The notes under the pieces are model-generated. The model did no database searches. It was given only the letters and a program-made list of their open reading frames with translations, and was not told the origin of the DNA. DNA of 62,033 bases, taken from SAR202 cluster bacterium Io17-Chloro-G2 (GTDB lineage Bacteria; Chloroflexota; Dehalococcoidia; Lucifugimonadales; UBA3495). Location of the stretch: contig MUCP01000026.1 in NCBI GenBank assembly GCA_002816875.1, forward strand, positions 1 to 62,033. Reading direction: 5' to 3'. Below, piece after piece: positions 16,042-24,947 of the stretch. Every line of letters begins with the position of its first letter. The stretch's first letter is position 1. Position numbers and translations under genes: made by a program.

Positions 16042-16873
16042 CGAGCAAATGAACGAAACCACGGACGGCTCCGAAGAAACTTCCCAGTCCGATGCCTCGG
16101 ATCAGGTTGAAGAATCCGTGAGCGAGGCGCCCCCGGAAGATCAACCCGAAGCTCAACCTGAAACTCAATCCGAAGTTCAATCAGAGGGGCAGGCGGAAGA
16201 GGCTCAGCCACCGGCCAGGCGGCGCCAACGTGCAGCCTCGGGGACACGGCCGGCCCGGGGCCGGAGGGCCGCCGCCGCTGAAGTTGCCGAGGAACCCGCT
16301 GCAGACGATGGGGATGAGGATGTTCCATCGCCCCGGCTGCGTGAGATGTACCGTAGCGAGATCATTCCCAGCATGATGCGGGATTTTGGATTTACCAACC
16401 CCATGGAAGTCCCCAGGGTCCAGAAGATAGTGCTTAACATCGGCTTGGGCGAAGCTTTGACCAACGGCCGCGCCATGGAGAGCGCCACGCGGGACCTGGG
16501 GACCATCGCGGGCCAAAAACCGGTGATCACCCGGGCGCGAAAATCCATAGCGGGATTCAAGATACGTGAAGGCAACCAAATAGGTACCTCGGTAACCCTG
16601 CGGGGGGCCCGCATGTATCATTTTCTAGACCGGTTCATCAACACGGCCCTGCCCCGTATCAGAGACTTCAGAGGTCTTCCCCGCCGGGGTTTCGACGGCC
16701 GCGGGAATTTTTCCATCGGCATCCGGGAGCAGATCATATTCCCTGAGATCGATTACAACCAGATCGATCGGCTCAGGGGCTTGCAGGTGACGATAACCAC
16801 GTCGGCGAGAAACGATTCCGAGGCCATCCGTCTGCTGGAGCTGTACGGGATGCCATTCATCAAAGAAACGTAA
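16025..16873 (+). CDS. rplE: 50S ribosomal protein L5 with a ~90-100-residue acidic N-terminal extension
   Basis: The L5 core runs from about residue 101 ([18 protein letters not shown]) to the end and includes [16 protein letters not shown], the P-site-tRNA loop [21 protein letters not shown], and [19 protein letters not shown]. In front of it is an open, in-frame extension rich in Glu, Gln, Ser and Pro, then an Arg-rich patch ([12 protein letters not shown]) and another acidic run. Family members are about 180 residues; this is 282. Starts are uncertain: TTG 16025 (overlapping rplX), ATG 16031, or ATG 16049 just after the rplX stop. No good ribosome-binding site precedes an internal start at the core boundary, so most of the extension is probably translated. 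Confidence 0.94.
   Translation: MTMLDSEQMNETTDGSEETSQSDASDQVEESVSEAPPEDQPEAQPETQSEVQSEGQAEEAQPPARRRQRAASGTRPARGRRAAAAEVAEEPAADDGDEDVPSPRLREMYRSEIIPSMMRDFGFTNPMEVPRVQKIVLNIGLGEALTNGRAMESATRDLGTIAGQKPVITRARKSIAGFKIREGNQIGTSVTLRGARMYHFLDRFINTALPRIRDFRGLPRRGFDGRGNFSIGIREQIIFPEIDYNQIDRLRGLQVTITTSARNDSEAIRLLELYGMPFIKET
16136..16183 (+). repeat. 12-bp imperfect tandem repeat in the rplE extension
   Basis: Four 12-bp units starting with GAA and containing a TCAA core (16136, 16148, 16160, 16172) encode the pattern Glu-x-Gln-x. Units differ at a few positions, so this array looks older than the 15-bp array in rplC. Confidence 0.85.
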
Positions 16874-16893
16874 GGAAACCTAAGGGAGGCCCA

Positions 16894-17079
16894 GTGGCCA
16901 AGGCATCCAAAATTCAAAAATGGTTGCGGGAACCTAAATTCGCCGTTCGTAAAAACAGCCGCTGCCATCGGTGTGGCCGGCCTAGGGCGTACATTCGTCA
17001 TTTTGGGCTGTGCCGGATCTGCTTCAGAGAGTTGGCCCTGGCCGGTGAGTTGCCCGGGGTGCGAAAAGGTAGTCTGTAA
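16894..17079 (+). CDS. rpsZ: 30S ribosomal protein S14, zinc-binding type Z
   Basis: 61 residues with two Cys pairs, CHRC (about 28-31) and CRIC (about 44-47), which define the short zinc-binding S14 form. The core [22 protein letters not shown] is standard. The start is GTG 16894 with an upstream GGGAGG. It occupies the usual place between L5 and S8. Its N-terminus ([16 protein letters not shown]) is consistent with type Z. Confidence 0.95.
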   Translation: MAKASKIQKWLREPKFAVRKNSRCHRCGRPRAYIRHFGLCRICFRELALAGELPGVRKGSL

Positions 17080-17148
17080 ATCGCCAGACTGTATGGGGGA
17101 TAGCTTTGAAATGGGCGCCCCACACGCAGAGGCAGCAAGGTTGAGGTT

Positions 17149-17547
17149 ATGCCCGTCACAGATCCAATCGCCGATATGCTAACCCGGATTCGAAACGCTA
17201 TTCAAATGCGCCACGATTCCGTAACCATGCCCCACTCCAAGATGAAAGTGGCAATCGCCAGAATCTTCAAGGAGCAGGGCTTCATCCGTGATTTTGATAC
17301 CCCCCGGGGAAAACTCCACCAGATGTTAAGGGTGCACCTGTCCTACCGGGAGCACCGCGAGCCAACCATTGTAGGATTGAAACGCATCAGCAAGCCGGGC
17401 CTTAGGGTCTACGTGGGCCGCGGGGAGATCCCCCGGGTGTATGGCGGGTTGGGCATAGCTGTCGTTTCGACCTCAAACGGAGTCATGTCGGGACGGCAGG
17501 CATGGCGCGAAGGTGTCGGAGGAGAATTGCTCTGTTATGTCTGGTAA
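17149..17547 (+). CDS. rpsH: 30S ribosomal protein S8
   Basis: 132 residues: MPVTDPIADMLTRIRNA at the N-terminus and the conserved end GLGIAVVSTSNGVMSGRQAWREGVGGELLCYVW. S8 binds 16S helix 21 and is the translational regulator of the spc operon in E. coli; whether it regulates here is unknown. The ATG at 17149 follows GCAAGGTTGAGGTT. Confidence 0.96.
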   Translation: MPVTDPIADMLTRIRNAIQMRHDSVTMPHSKMKVAIARIFKEQGFIRDFDTPRGKLHQMLRVHLSYREHREPTIVGLKRISKPGLRVYVGRGEIPRVYGGLGIAVVSTSNGVMSGRQAWREGVGGELLCYVW

Positions 17548-18118
17548 CGGCGTGCAAGGCGAAGAGCGGACCCTTTCCCGGATAGGCAGGAAACCCATCC
17601 CGGTCCCGGCTGGGGTGGTGGTGGACATTGGAACAGGCGAGGTCACGGTCAAAGGCCCGCTGGGGACGTTGACCCAGACCTATCATCCGGAAGTAAACGT
17701 GAGCTTGGAAGACGGCAACGTGATCGTGGAACGGTTGTCCCAGCGCAAATTCCACCGGTCGCTGCATGGATTGACCAGGAGTCTCATCGCCAATGCCGTT
17801 ACCGGCGTTACCCAAGGCTACACCAAGACCTTGGAGTTGATGGGGGTCGGATACCGGGTTCAGGAAGCAGGCAACGGCATCACCCTAAGCGTGGGTTACT
17901 CCCACACGGTGGATATCCATCCGCCCGAAGGCGTCACCATGGAAGTGGAAGGCAACAACCGGGTCCACGTCCGCGGCATCAACAAGCAACAAGTGGGTAG
18001 CCTGGCGGCCCAGGTCAGAAGAGTCCGCCCACCCAATGCCTATAAAGAGAAGGGAATCAGGTATTCCGACGAAGTGCTGCACCTCAAGCCTGGTAAGGCG
18101 GCGGCCCGTAAAGCCTAA
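17537..18118 (+). CDS. rplF: 50S ribosomal protein L6
   Basis: 193 residues from ATG 17537, which lies inside the last codons of rpsH (11-bp overlap) behind a GGAGGAG at 17518-17524. The L6 body SRIGRKPIPVPAGVVVDI starts about 14 residues in, so there is a short non-conserved N-terminal addition (MSGNGVQGEERTL). The second domain carries the signature RRVRPPNAYKEKGIRY. An earlier GTG at 17513 is possible but lies in front of the ribosome-binding site. Confidence 0.94.
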   Translation: MSGNGVQGEERTLSRIGRKPIPVPAGVVVDIGTGEVTVKGPLGTLTQTYHPEVNVSLEDGNVIVERLSQRKFHRSLHGLTRSLIANAVTGVTQGYTKTLELMGVGYRVQEAGNGITLSVGYSHTVDIHPPEGVTMEVEGNNRVHVRGINKQQVGSLAAQVRRVRPPNAYKEKGIRYSDEVLHLKPGKAAARKA

Positions 18119-18177
18119 ATGCGGCCACACGACCCGGTCGTTTGGTTTCCCTCATCATTCCGGAGAAATAAAAGGCA

Positions 18178-18540
18178 ATGCCCAAGGATAGAAACGCAGT
18201 CAAACTCAGGACCGTCCGCCACGCGCGGTTGCGGAAAAAGCTATCGGGAAGCGCAACCCGCCCCAGACTGTGTGTTTTTCGCAGCCTGAGGCATATCTAT
18301 GCCCAGGTCATTGACGACACTGCCGGCAACACCTTGGCTGCCGCCTCCAGCCATGAGGCGGTTAAACCCGGTGACGGGGCTTCCAAGATAGGGGCGGCGG
18401 CCGCGGTGGGAAAACTGGTGGCAGAAAGGGCCAAGGCGGTGGGAATCACCACGGTGGTTTTCGACCGGGGCGGGTACAAGTTCCACGGCAGGGTCAAAGC
18501 CTTGGCCGAAGCAACCCGCGAAGAAGGGATACTGTTCTAG
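18178..18540 (+). CDS. rplR: 50S ribosomal protein L18
   Basis: 120 residues, normal length. The core [20 protein letters not shown], the [17 protein letters not shown] helix and the terminal [26 protein letters not shown] identify L18, which carries 5S rRNA with L5. The 226-bp gap after it is unusual for this tightly packed cluster and contains an interspersed repeat. Confidence 0.96.
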   Translation: MPKDRNAVKLRTVRHARLRKKLSGSATRPRLCVFRSLRHIYAQVIDDTAGNTLAAASSHEAVKPGDGASKIGAAAAVGKLVAERAKAVGITTVVFDRGGYKFHGRVKALAEATREEGILF

Positions 18541-18571
18541 TAGTCCGCCGCAACAATCAAAGTTATCGAAC

Positions 18572-18639
18572 CCGTCCGTGGTGAGCCCGTCGAACCACCG
18601 GCTCTGCCAAGGACCCTTCGACAAGCTCCGGGCGAACGG
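18572..18639. repeat. Interspersed palindromic repeat in the spc operon (rplR-rpsE gap)
   Basis: Left arm CCGTCCGTGGTGAGCCCGTC and right arm CTTCGACAAGCTCCGGGCGA form a degenerate copy of the palindrome found again at 33694-33777 and 52559-52630. It accounts for much of the 226-bp gap; the rest (18640-18766) ends in a GGAGG ribosome-binding site for rpsE. Confidence 0.8.
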
Positions 18640-18766
18640 AAGATTCTAACGGGTATTTGTCGAAATAATCAGGCCAAGGGGTTTTGACGGCCACCGCCGT
18701 CTGCCACTAGTAATATAGTTGGTAAGCGGGCGGGCCGCCGTCTAATCTCGGAGGAAACGACATTTA

Positions 18767-19330
18767 ATGCAATCTTACGGTGACCGGGGGTCCTTCGGGC
18801 GGCAACGCTTCGAAGAAACAGGCGGATTTTCCGAGCGGGTGGTCTATACCAGGCGCATCGCCAAAGTCGTAAAAGGAGGCCGCCGGATGAGGTTTAATGC
18901 CTTGGTGGTGGTCGGCGATGGAGAAGGCCAGGTTGGCGCGGGGCTGGGAAAGGCTTTGGTGATTCCCGACGCCGTCAGGAAGGGCAACGCGATCGCCCGT
19001 GCCGGCGTCCTACAGGTTCCCTTGAAGGGAAGCACCATCCCCCAGATGATCACGGTGAAGAAAGGCGCCACGATCGTGATAATCAAACCGGCCCGTGAAG
19101 GAACCGGAGTGATCGCCGCCGGCGCCATGAGGGCCATCTTGGAACTGGCGGGCGTGAAAGATGTGGTGGGCAAGACCCTGGGTTCCCGCAACCCCATCAA
19201 TATCGTTTACGCCACGTTAGAGGCTTTGCGGCAGCTCCGGGACCCGGAAGTCGAATTGGCACGCCGAGCTACCGCTATGGCTGCGGCCGCGCCCCCTCCC
19301 CGCAGAGAGCCAGCCCCCGCGCGCAATTGA
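18767..19330 (+). CDS. rpsE: 30S ribosomal protein S5
   Basis: 187 residues. RMRFNALVVVGDGEGQVGAG and the later RAILELAGVKDVVGKTLGSRNP are the S5 signature; the protein acts in accuracy and mRNA unwinding at the entry channel. A GGAGG at 18749-18753 supports ATG 18767. The last 20 residues (APPPRREPAPARN) are a short Ala/Pro/Arg extension, basic rather than acidic. Confidence 0.96.
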   Translation: MQSYGDRGSFGRQRFEETGGFSERVVYTRRIAKVVKGGRRMRFNALVVVGDGEGQVGAGLGKALVIPDAVRKGNAIARAGVLQVPLKGSTIPQMITVKKGATIVIIKPAREGTGVIAAGAMRAILELAGVKDVVGKTLGSRNPINIVYATLEALRQLRDPEVELARRATAMAAAAPPPRREPAPARN

Positions 19331-19403
19331 CCGGGCTTCCGCTGGGCTTCCGATAAAAGACTGAGTATATCCAATAATCAGGACAGATTCGTTAGGTATC
19401 ATC

Positions 19404-19586
19404 ATGACTCAACTTAAGATCACCTGGAAAAAGAGTTGTATCGGTTGCCCCGAGAACCAGCGCCGGATCATCAAATCCTTGGGATTGCACCGCCTTAATC
19501 ACAGCGTGATCCATGCGGATACGCCGTCGATACGCGGTATGATCGACAAGGTGCCCCACTTGGTAAGCATAGAAGCGGTGGAATAG
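19404..19586 (+). CDS. rpmD: 50S ribosomal protein L30
   Basis: 60 residues, the standard L30 length. MTQLKITWKKSCIGCPENQR is followed by LGLHRLNHSVIHADTPSIRG and the terminal VPHLVSIEAVE. It lies between S5 and L15 as in most spc operons. The 105-bp gap to rplO contains short GGGACCAAC near-repeats (19617-19665) with no evident gene. Confidence 0.95.
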   Translation: MTQLKITWKKSCIGCPENQRRIIKSLGLHRLNHSVIHADTPSIRGMIDKVPHLVSIEAVE

Positions 19587-19691
19587 ATAGTCAGTTCATA
19601 GAATACAACCACTATTGGGACCAACACTGAGGCAAACATGGGGACCAACATTGGGACCGGAATTTAACGAGCACCCCAAGAGGCACAACAG

Positions 19692-20135
19692 ATGATGGAG
19701 CATAAGCTGGCCCCTCCTAGAGGCGCCAGGAAACGAAGAAAGCGGATTGGTAGGGGCGATGCCGCTGGTCAGGGCAGCACCGCGGGCCGGGGTATGAAAG
19801 GTCAAAAGTCCCGCGCCGGACACAGCCGCCAGATAGGTTTTGAAGGTGGCCAATTACCCCTGATCAAAGGCCTACCGATGTTGAGGGGATTTACCAACAT
19901 CTTTAAGACCTATTATTCCCTGGTTGGTTTGGAGGCCCTTAACGGCTTTGACGATGGTCAAAGGATAACGCCAGAGGACTTGGTCCAGCGGCAGATACTG
20001 CGAAATTTGAAGCAACCGGTGAAGGTGGTGGGCAACGGTGAGATCACCAAAGCGGTGACCGTGGCCGCCCATAGATTCACGCGCTCCGCTAGGGAAAGAA
20101 TAGAGGCGGCAGGTGGTAGGGTAGAGGAGCTGTAA
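19692..20135 (+). CDS. rplO: 50S ribosomal protein L15
   Basis: 147 residues. The Gly/Arg-rich N-terminal arm (RKRRKRIGRGDAAGQGSTAGRGMKGQKSRAG) that threads into 23S rRNA and the C-terminal ITKAVTVAAHRFTRSARERIEAAGG domain identify L15. Two adjacent ATG codons at 19692 and 19695 are both possible starts. The gene ends 5 bp before secY. Confidence 0.95.
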   Translation: MMEHKLAPPRGARKRRKRIGRGDAAGQGSTAGRGMKGQKSRAGHSRQIGFEGGQLPLIKGLPMLRGFTNIFKTYYSLVGLEALNGFDDGQRITPEDLVQRQILRNLKQPVKVVGNGEITKAVTVAAHRFTRSARERIEAAGGRVEEL

Positions 20136-20140
20136 CCGGG

Positions 20141-21469
20141 ATGATGGCGGCCGAGGCCCAGGGAGGGCGGTATCCCCGTTTAGTTCAGGCGGCAATTGAC
20201 GCGTTTAGCTTGCCGGACCTGCGCGCAAAGATTTTGTTCACCCTGGCGATGCTGGTGATCTACCGGTTCGCCGCCCATATCCCCATACCCGGCATCATCC
20301 CCGAGCAACTCGACAACCTATTCCGCAATAACCAACTGCTGGGATTCTTAGACTTGTTCAGCGGCGGAGCCCTTCGCCGCATGAGCATCGTGGCCCTGGG
20401 GGTATTCCCATACATCACGGCTTCCATCGTGATCCAATTATTGACGCCGGTGATCCCAAGCCTTCAGGATATTTCCCGGGAAGGGGAGTCGGGCCGCATC
20501 AAGATGAACCGCATGGTCCACGGGCTGACAGTCCCCATAGCAGTGGCCCAGGGATACGGCCAGTTGATCCTCCTTCAGCAAAACAATGTGCTACCCGCGG
20601 TGGGGTTCACGGGCGCGGCATTGTTGCCAACGATGGCAGCCCTTTTGTCCATCGTGGCAGGCACCATGTTTCTGGTTTGGCTGGGTGAGCTCATAACGGA
20701 ACGCGGTATCGGCAACGGTATATCGTTGATAATATTCGCGGGAATAGTCGCCGGGTTCCCCAACATGATCACCCAGGGTTTTCTGGACCGGGACAACGTC
20801 TTGGGAGTCGGCTTCTTCGCCATTTTCGGCGTATTGATCATTGCGCTGATCGTGATGTTCAACGAAGCCCACCGGAGGATCCCCGTTCAATACGGCCGGA
20901 GCATATTCCGCGGCGGCCGCATGTACCGTCAAAGCGGGGCCACCTACCTGCCATTGCGGATCAACTCGGCAGGTATGATACCGCTGATCTTCGCCTTTTC
21001 CATCGTGATCCTGCCGGGGACGGTGGCCACCTATTTCGCCACCAACTCGGGATGGTTTGGAGATGTGGCCCGTTTCTTCGCTGACCTGTTGATCCCTTCA
21101 TCTCCCCTATATTGGGTATTGGTCTTCGTGCTGGTGGTCATCTTCACCTTCTTCTATACCCTGGTGGTATTCAATCAGCAGAACTTGGCCGAGGGGTTGC
21201 AGCGCAACGGAGGGTTTGTCTTGGGCATACGGCCGGGCCGGCCCACCCAAGATTATTTGAACCGGGTGATAGTCCGAATCACTATGGGAGGAGCTCTTTT
21301 CCTGGGGTTCATCTCCATCGTGCCCTATATCGCCTCTCTGGTGACGGGTGTGCAGGCAATATCCCTAAGCAGCACAAGTTTGTTGATCATGGTAGGCGTG
21401 GGATTGGATACTCTGCGTCAGTTGGAAGCCCAACTAATGATGAGAAATTACGAAGGGTTCCTGCGTTAG
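20141..21469 (+). CDS. secY: Protein translocase subunit SecY
   Basis: 442 residues with ten predicted transmembrane helices, forming the channel of the Sec translocon. The plug/TM2 region GALRRMSIVALGVFPYITASIVIQLL, the sequence RTHER-equivalent MVHGLTV loop, and ERGIGNGISLIIFAGIVAG are characteristic. The C-terminal cytosolic end LRQLEAQLMMRNYEGFLR is conserved. The stop TAG directly abuts the adk ATG. An N-terminal hydrophilic leader of about 15 residues precedes the amphipathic start. Confidence 0.97.
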   Translation: MMAAEAQGGRYPRLVQAAIDAFSLPDLRAKILFTLAMLVIYRFAAHIPIPGIIPEQLDNLFRNNQLLGFLDLFSGGALRRMSIVALGVFPYITASIVIQLLTPVIPSLQDISREGESGRIKMNRMVHGLTVPIAVAQGYGQLILLQQNNVLPAVGFTGAALLPTMAALLSIVAGTMFLVWLGELITERGIGNGISLIIFAGIVAGFPNMITQGFLDRDNVLGVGFFAIFGVLIIALIVMFNEAHRRIPVQYGRSIFRGGRMYRQSGATYLPLRINSAGMIPLIFAFSIVILPGTVATYFATNSGWFGDVARFFADLLIPSSPLYWVLVFVLVVIFTFFYTLVVFNQQNLAEGLQRNGGFVLGIRPGRPTQDYLNRVIVRITMGGALFLGFISIVPYIASLVTGVQAISLSSTSLLIMVGVGLDTLRQLEAQLMMRNYEGFLR

Positions 21470-22159
21470 ATGGCCAAAGGTTTAAGATTGGTCCTATTTG
21501 GGCCTCCCGGCGCCGGGAAAGGCACCCAGACCAGGCTTCTTTCCGGCCATCTGGAAGTGCAGGCCATTAGCACCGGAGACCTATTTCGCAGTAATCTCCA
21601 GCGGCAGACGCCTCTGGGTTTGAGGGCGTCCGAGTACATGAACCAGGGCATCTTGGTGCCAGATGAAGTTACGATAGACATCGTTCTGGAAAAGGTGATG
21701 TCGCTCAACTCGGACGACGGCTTCATCCTGGATGGATTCCCCAGGAATCCAATCCAGGCTAGCGCCCTGGAAGAAGCCCTTGACCGGCGCTCCCGGCCCG
21801 TGGACCTGGTCATATTCATCGATGTCCCGGATGAAGAGTTAGTGAGACGGCTTGGTGGCCGGCTGATGTGCCGGAACTGCCAGACTCCGTACACCATGGA
21901 GGAAGACGGCCAACCTGAAGGCGCGGCTAACAGAGTTTGCGACAGTTGTGGCGGAGATCTGTACCAGAGGGATGACGACAGTCCCGCCGCAGTGAGCAAG
22001 CGCATAGAGGTGTACCATAGCGAGACGCTTCCCGTGTTGGATTTTTACCGTGACAAAGGTTTGTTGGCGAGAGTAGATGGCGTCGCCGCGGTGGAAAAGG
22101 TGCATAACCGGGTTTTGAAGCAAATCCAGCGGGTTTCCAAGACCGAGGATAGGGAGTAG
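21470..22159 (+). CDS. adk: Adenylate kinase (zinc-binding LID form)
   Basis: 229 residues; interconverts ATP + AMP and 2 ADP. The P-loop GPPGAGKGTQ is at residues 12-21, the AMP-site STGDLFR at about 40-46, and DGFPRNPIQA at about 87-96. The LID domain has CRNC and CDSC pairs, typical of structural-zinc adenylate kinases in Gram-positive and other lineages. It starts immediately after secY, a common spc-operon arrangement, and was likely translated by coupling. Confidence 0.97.
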   Translation: MAKGLRLVLFGPPGAGKGTQTRLLSGHLEVQAISTGDLFRSNLQRQTPLGLRASEYMNQGILVPDEVTIDIVLEKVMSLNSDDGFILDGFPRNPIQASALEEALDRRSRPVDLVIFIDVPDEELVRRLGGRLMCRNCQTPYTMEEDGQPEGAANRVCDSCGGDLYQRDDDSPAAVSKRIEVYHSETLPVLDFYRDKGLLARVDGVAAVEKVHNRVLKQIQRVSKTEDRE

Positions 22160-22169
22160 AATAAACCAG

Positions 22170-23006
22170 TTGAATCAGGTTCAGAAAATAGATACTGCCT
22201 CTAATTCGCCTTCCAACTACACCGGCGGCATCACCATAAAGTCTGCCCAGGAGAGGCAGGCCATGGCTCGCGCCGGTGCTATAGTTGGCGCTGTGTTGCG
22301 CCTGCTAAAAAGCGCTGTCGAGCCTGGAATCACCACCAAAGAGTTAGATGAGATAGCGTATAAAGAGATCACCCGCCGCGGCGGCAAACCGACGTTCAAG
22401 GGCTACCGGGGATTTCCTGCCAGTATCTGCGCCTCGGTAAACGAAGAGATCGTACACGGTATCCCCGGCAAGAAGATCCTGCGGGAGGGCGATATCGTCA
22501 AGATGGACGTGGGCGCCACGCTGGAAGGGTTCATCGGCGACGCGGCCATATCAGTGCCGGTTGGCGCCGTCAGCGAGGATGCCCAGCGGCTGATCGACGA
22601 TACCCGCCAAAGCCTTCTGGAAGGGATAAAAGCGGCACGGCCTGGGGGCCGTATAGGCGACATCGGCGCGGCGGTGCAAGAATATAGCGAGACCCGTGGC
22701 TACGGCGTGGTTCGCGAGTACGTGGGCCACGGGGTGGGACGTTTCCTCCATGAAGACCCCCAGGTGCCCAACTGCGGGCAGGCGGGCCGGGGGCCACTCC
22801 TGCGGCCTGGAATGTGTATCGCCATAGAGCCGATGTTGAACATCGGCGGCTGGCAGACCCGGATATTGGACGATCAATGGACGGTGGTCACGGCAGACGG
22901 CAGTCTATCCGCCCATTTTGAACACACAATAGCCATTGATGAAGATGGCCCGGTGATACTGACCGTGCCAGATGACTCTGAAGACCTAAAGAAAGACCTC
23001 CCTTAG
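22170..23006 (+). CDS. map: Methionine aminopeptidase type I
   Basis: 278 residues; removes the initiator methionine from nascent proteins. The five metal ligands fall in KMDVGATLEGFIGDAA (two Asp), GHGVGRFLHEDP (His), AIEPM (Glu) and HFEHTIA (Glu). The catalytic core starts about residue 21 (GGITIKSAQERQAM), so the start TTG 22170 gives a 20-residue extension. The ribosome-binding site GGGAG near 22152 supports this start, though it is not certain. Confidence 0.95.
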   Translation: MNQVQKIDTASNSPSNYTGGITIKSAQERQAMARAGAIVGAVLRLLKSAVEPGITTKELDEIAYKEITRRGGKPTFKGYRGFPASICASVNEEIVHGIPGKKILREGDIVKMDVGATLEGFIGDAAISVPVGAVSEDAQRLIDDTRQSLLEGIKAARPGGRIGDIGAAVQEYSETRGYGVVREYVGHGVGRFLHEDPQVPNCGQAGRGPLLRPGMCIAIEPMLNIGGWQTRILDDQWTVVTADGSLSAHFEHTIAIDEDGPVILTVPDDSEDLKKDLP

Positions 23007-23032
23007 AGGAGCAGGCAACCTAAAGGGGCAGA

Positions 23033-23251
23033 ATGGCTAAAAAGCAAGCGATCGAAGTTGAAGCCAGCGTAACCGAGGCATTGCCCAACGGTATGTTCCG
23101 CGTGGAACTGCCCAACGACCACCAGGTGTTGGCGCATATCTCCGGGAAGATCCGGATGCACTTCATCCGGGTGCTGCCGGGAGACCGGGTCTTAGTGGAG
23201 TTGTCTCCCTACGACCTGACCAGAGGCCGTATCACCTATCGCTTCAAGTAA
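23033..23251 (+). CDS. infA: Translation initiation factor IF-1
   Basis: 72 residues, the invariant length of this S1/OB-fold protein. It has [45 protein letters not shown] and ends [17 protein letters not shown]-1 occupies the 30S A site during initiation. Its place between map and rpmJ is the standard order. Confidence 0.97.
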   Translation: MAKKQAIEVEASVTEALPNGMFRVELPNDHQVLAHISGKIRMHFIRVLPGDRVLVELSPYDLTRGRITYRFK

Positions 23252-23311
23252 TAGCCGGAAAATTCCGGCTGGAAAAATTCAGGCCGAAAAACCAGGCCGG
23301 GAACAAGCATA

Positions 23312-23425
23312 ATGAAAGTCTCAGCATCGGTAAAACCAAGATGTGACAAATGCCGCGTGATCCGGCGTAAGGGAGTTGTCAGGATAATCTGCTCCAATCC
23401 CCGCCATGCCCAACGGCAGGGCTAG
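23312..23425 (+). CDS. rpmJ: 50S ribosomal protein L36
   Basis: A 37-residue protein too short for standard gene-length cut-offs. It reads [20 protein letters not shown] and then [17 protein letters not shown]. The ligand set C11, C14, C27 and H32 is that of the zinc-binding C+ form of L36. It sits between infA and rpsM, as in most bacteria. Confidence 0.96.
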   Translation: MKVSASVKPRCDKCRVIRRKGVVRIICSNPRHAQRQG

Positions 23426-23479
23426 CATAAGACACCCTTTAAACCCCCGGAATGGGACTCCCAGATTTGGAGGCTAAAC

Positions 23480-23872
23480 TTGGTTCGCATAGCAGGCGTA
23501 GACGTACCTGACCGGAAAAAGGCCCATGTGGCCCTTCGGAGCATCTTTGGAATCGGCCCTAAGATGGCAGCGGAGATCTTGGTAAAAGCGCAGATCGATT
23601 CCGATTCGCCGCCCAGGATGAACGAGCTTTCTGAGGACCAGGTGGACCGGATTCGCGAGATCGTGGACCGTGACTACAACGCCGAAGGCGACCTGCGGCG
23701 GGAAGTAGGCCAAAACATTCGCCGCCTCATTGAGATTGGGGCGTACCGGGGACTGCGTCACCGGCGTGGATTGCCTGTGAACGGCCAGCGCACCCGCACC
23801 AACGCGCGGACCCGCAAGGGACCACGCCGCACCGTAGCCGGACGCGGCAGGCGCACCGGCGGCAAGAAGTAG
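23480..23872 (+). CDS. rpsM: 30S ribosomal protein S13
   Basis: 130 residues: [25 protein letters not shown] at the N-terminus and the strongly basic C-terminal tail with [19 protein letters not shown], which contacts the P-site tRNA. The start is TTG 23480, giving the canonical MVRIAGVD. S13 makes intersubunit bridges with L5. Confidence 0.96.
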   Translation: MVRIAGVDVPDRKKAHVALRSIFGIGPKMAAEILVKAQIDSDSPPRMNELSEDQVDRIREIVDRDYNAEGDLRREVGQNIRRLIEIGAYRGLRHRRGLPVNGQRTRTNARTRKGPRRTVAGRGRRTGGKK

Positions 23873-23917
23873 CCGCCAAGCCGGAACATTAAAACCTTAG
23901 ACAGGTGAATTTCATAT

Positions 23918-24301
23918 ATGGCTAGGCCAAGAGCAAGAAGGCGGGAGCGCCGCGCCGTGCCCCAGGGCAGGGCATACATTTACTCTACTTTCAACAACAC
24001 CTTGATCAGCATCACCGACCCCCAAGGCAATGTGATCTCGTTCGCCAGCGCGGGCACGGTGGGGTTCAAGGGCTCACGCAAAGGGACGGCATTCGCCGCC
24101 CAACGTGCCGCTGAACAAGCGGCCCGCAGGGGTATGGATCAGGGGCTCAGGCACATAGATGTGTTGATCAAGGGCCCCGGCGCCGGCCGGGAGGCCGCCA
24201 TACGATCGTTGCAGGGCGCTGGTTTGGTGGTCACCAGCATCAGAGACGTAACGCCCATCCCCCACAATGGATGCCGGCCGCCGAAAAGAAGAAGGGTTTA
24301 G
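23918..24301 (+). CDS. rpsK: 30S ribosomal protein S11
   Basis: 127 residues: [20 protein letters not shown], the [20 protein letters not shown] helix, and the platform-binding end [17 protein letters not shown]11 lines the mRNA exit/E-site platform. Normal length and normal location after S13. Confidence 0.97.
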   Translation: MARPRARRRERRAVPQGRAYIYSTFNNTLISITDPQGNVISFASAGTVGFKGSRKGTAFAAQRAAEQAARRGMDQGLRHIDVLIKGPGAGREAAIRSLQGAGLVVTSIRDVTPIPHNGCRPPKRRRV

Positions 24302-24313
24302 AGAAAAGCATTT

Positions 24314-24940
24314 ATGGGTAGATATACAGGACCATCCTGCCGGCTTTGCCGCCGCGCAGGCGAAAAACTGTTTCTGAAAGGGGACCGGTGCTTCACCCCC
24401 AGGTGCGCGGTGGAAAAACGGCGCAACCCGCCGGGTAACGTTAGCCGCCGGAGACGCCGGCCTTCGGACTACGGCGTGCACCTGCTGGAAAAGCAGAAGG
24501 CCAAATACATTTATGGCGTACTGGAATCCCAGTTCCGCCGGTACATGACCGAGGCCTTCAATACACCCGGCGTCACCGGGCTAAACCTGCTCCGCACCCT
24601 GGAGCGGCGCCTAGACAATGTGATATTCCTTTTGGGTTTTGCAGATTCACGCAAGCAGGCGCGGCAAATGGTCTTGCACGGCCACTTCAAGGTCAACGGC
24701 GTGAAAACCGACATACCTTCTTACCTGGTGAAGGAGGGCAATCAGATTGGCTGGAAGGAATCGGACAAAGCCACCGATTATTACAAAGAACGGACCGATG
24801 GCTTGCCCAAGAAGCCGGTGCCGGCGTGGCTGATGTTGGACACCACGGAAATGTCTGGCCAGGTCATATCGATGCCTGCAGACGAAGATTTAAAGCAAAC
24901 GATTGATTCGCGTTTAATCGTAGAGTTTTACTCGAGGTAG
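24314..24940 (+). CDS. rpsD: 30S ribosomal protein S4 (zinc-binding N-terminus)
   Basis: 208 residues; a primary 16S assembly protein. The N-terminal zinc site is visible (CRLCRRAGEKLFLKGDRC then C about five residues later). The S4 domain follows with NLLRTLERRLDNVIFLLGFADSRKQARQMV and GHFKVNGVKTDIPSYLV. It precedes rpoA by 7 bp, the usual alpha-operon arrangement. Confidence 0.97.
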   Translation: MGRYTGPSCRLCRRAGEKLFLKGDRCFTPRCAVEKRRNPPGNVSRRRRRPSDYGVHLLEKQKAKYIYGVLESQFRRYMTEAFNTPGVTGLNLLRTLERRLDNVIFLLGFADSRKQARQMVLHGHFKVNGVKTDIPSYLVKEGNQIGWKESDKATDYYKERTDGLPKKPVPAWLMLDTTEMSGQVISMPADEDLKQTIDSRLIVEFYSR

Positions 24941-24947
24941 TAAGGAT

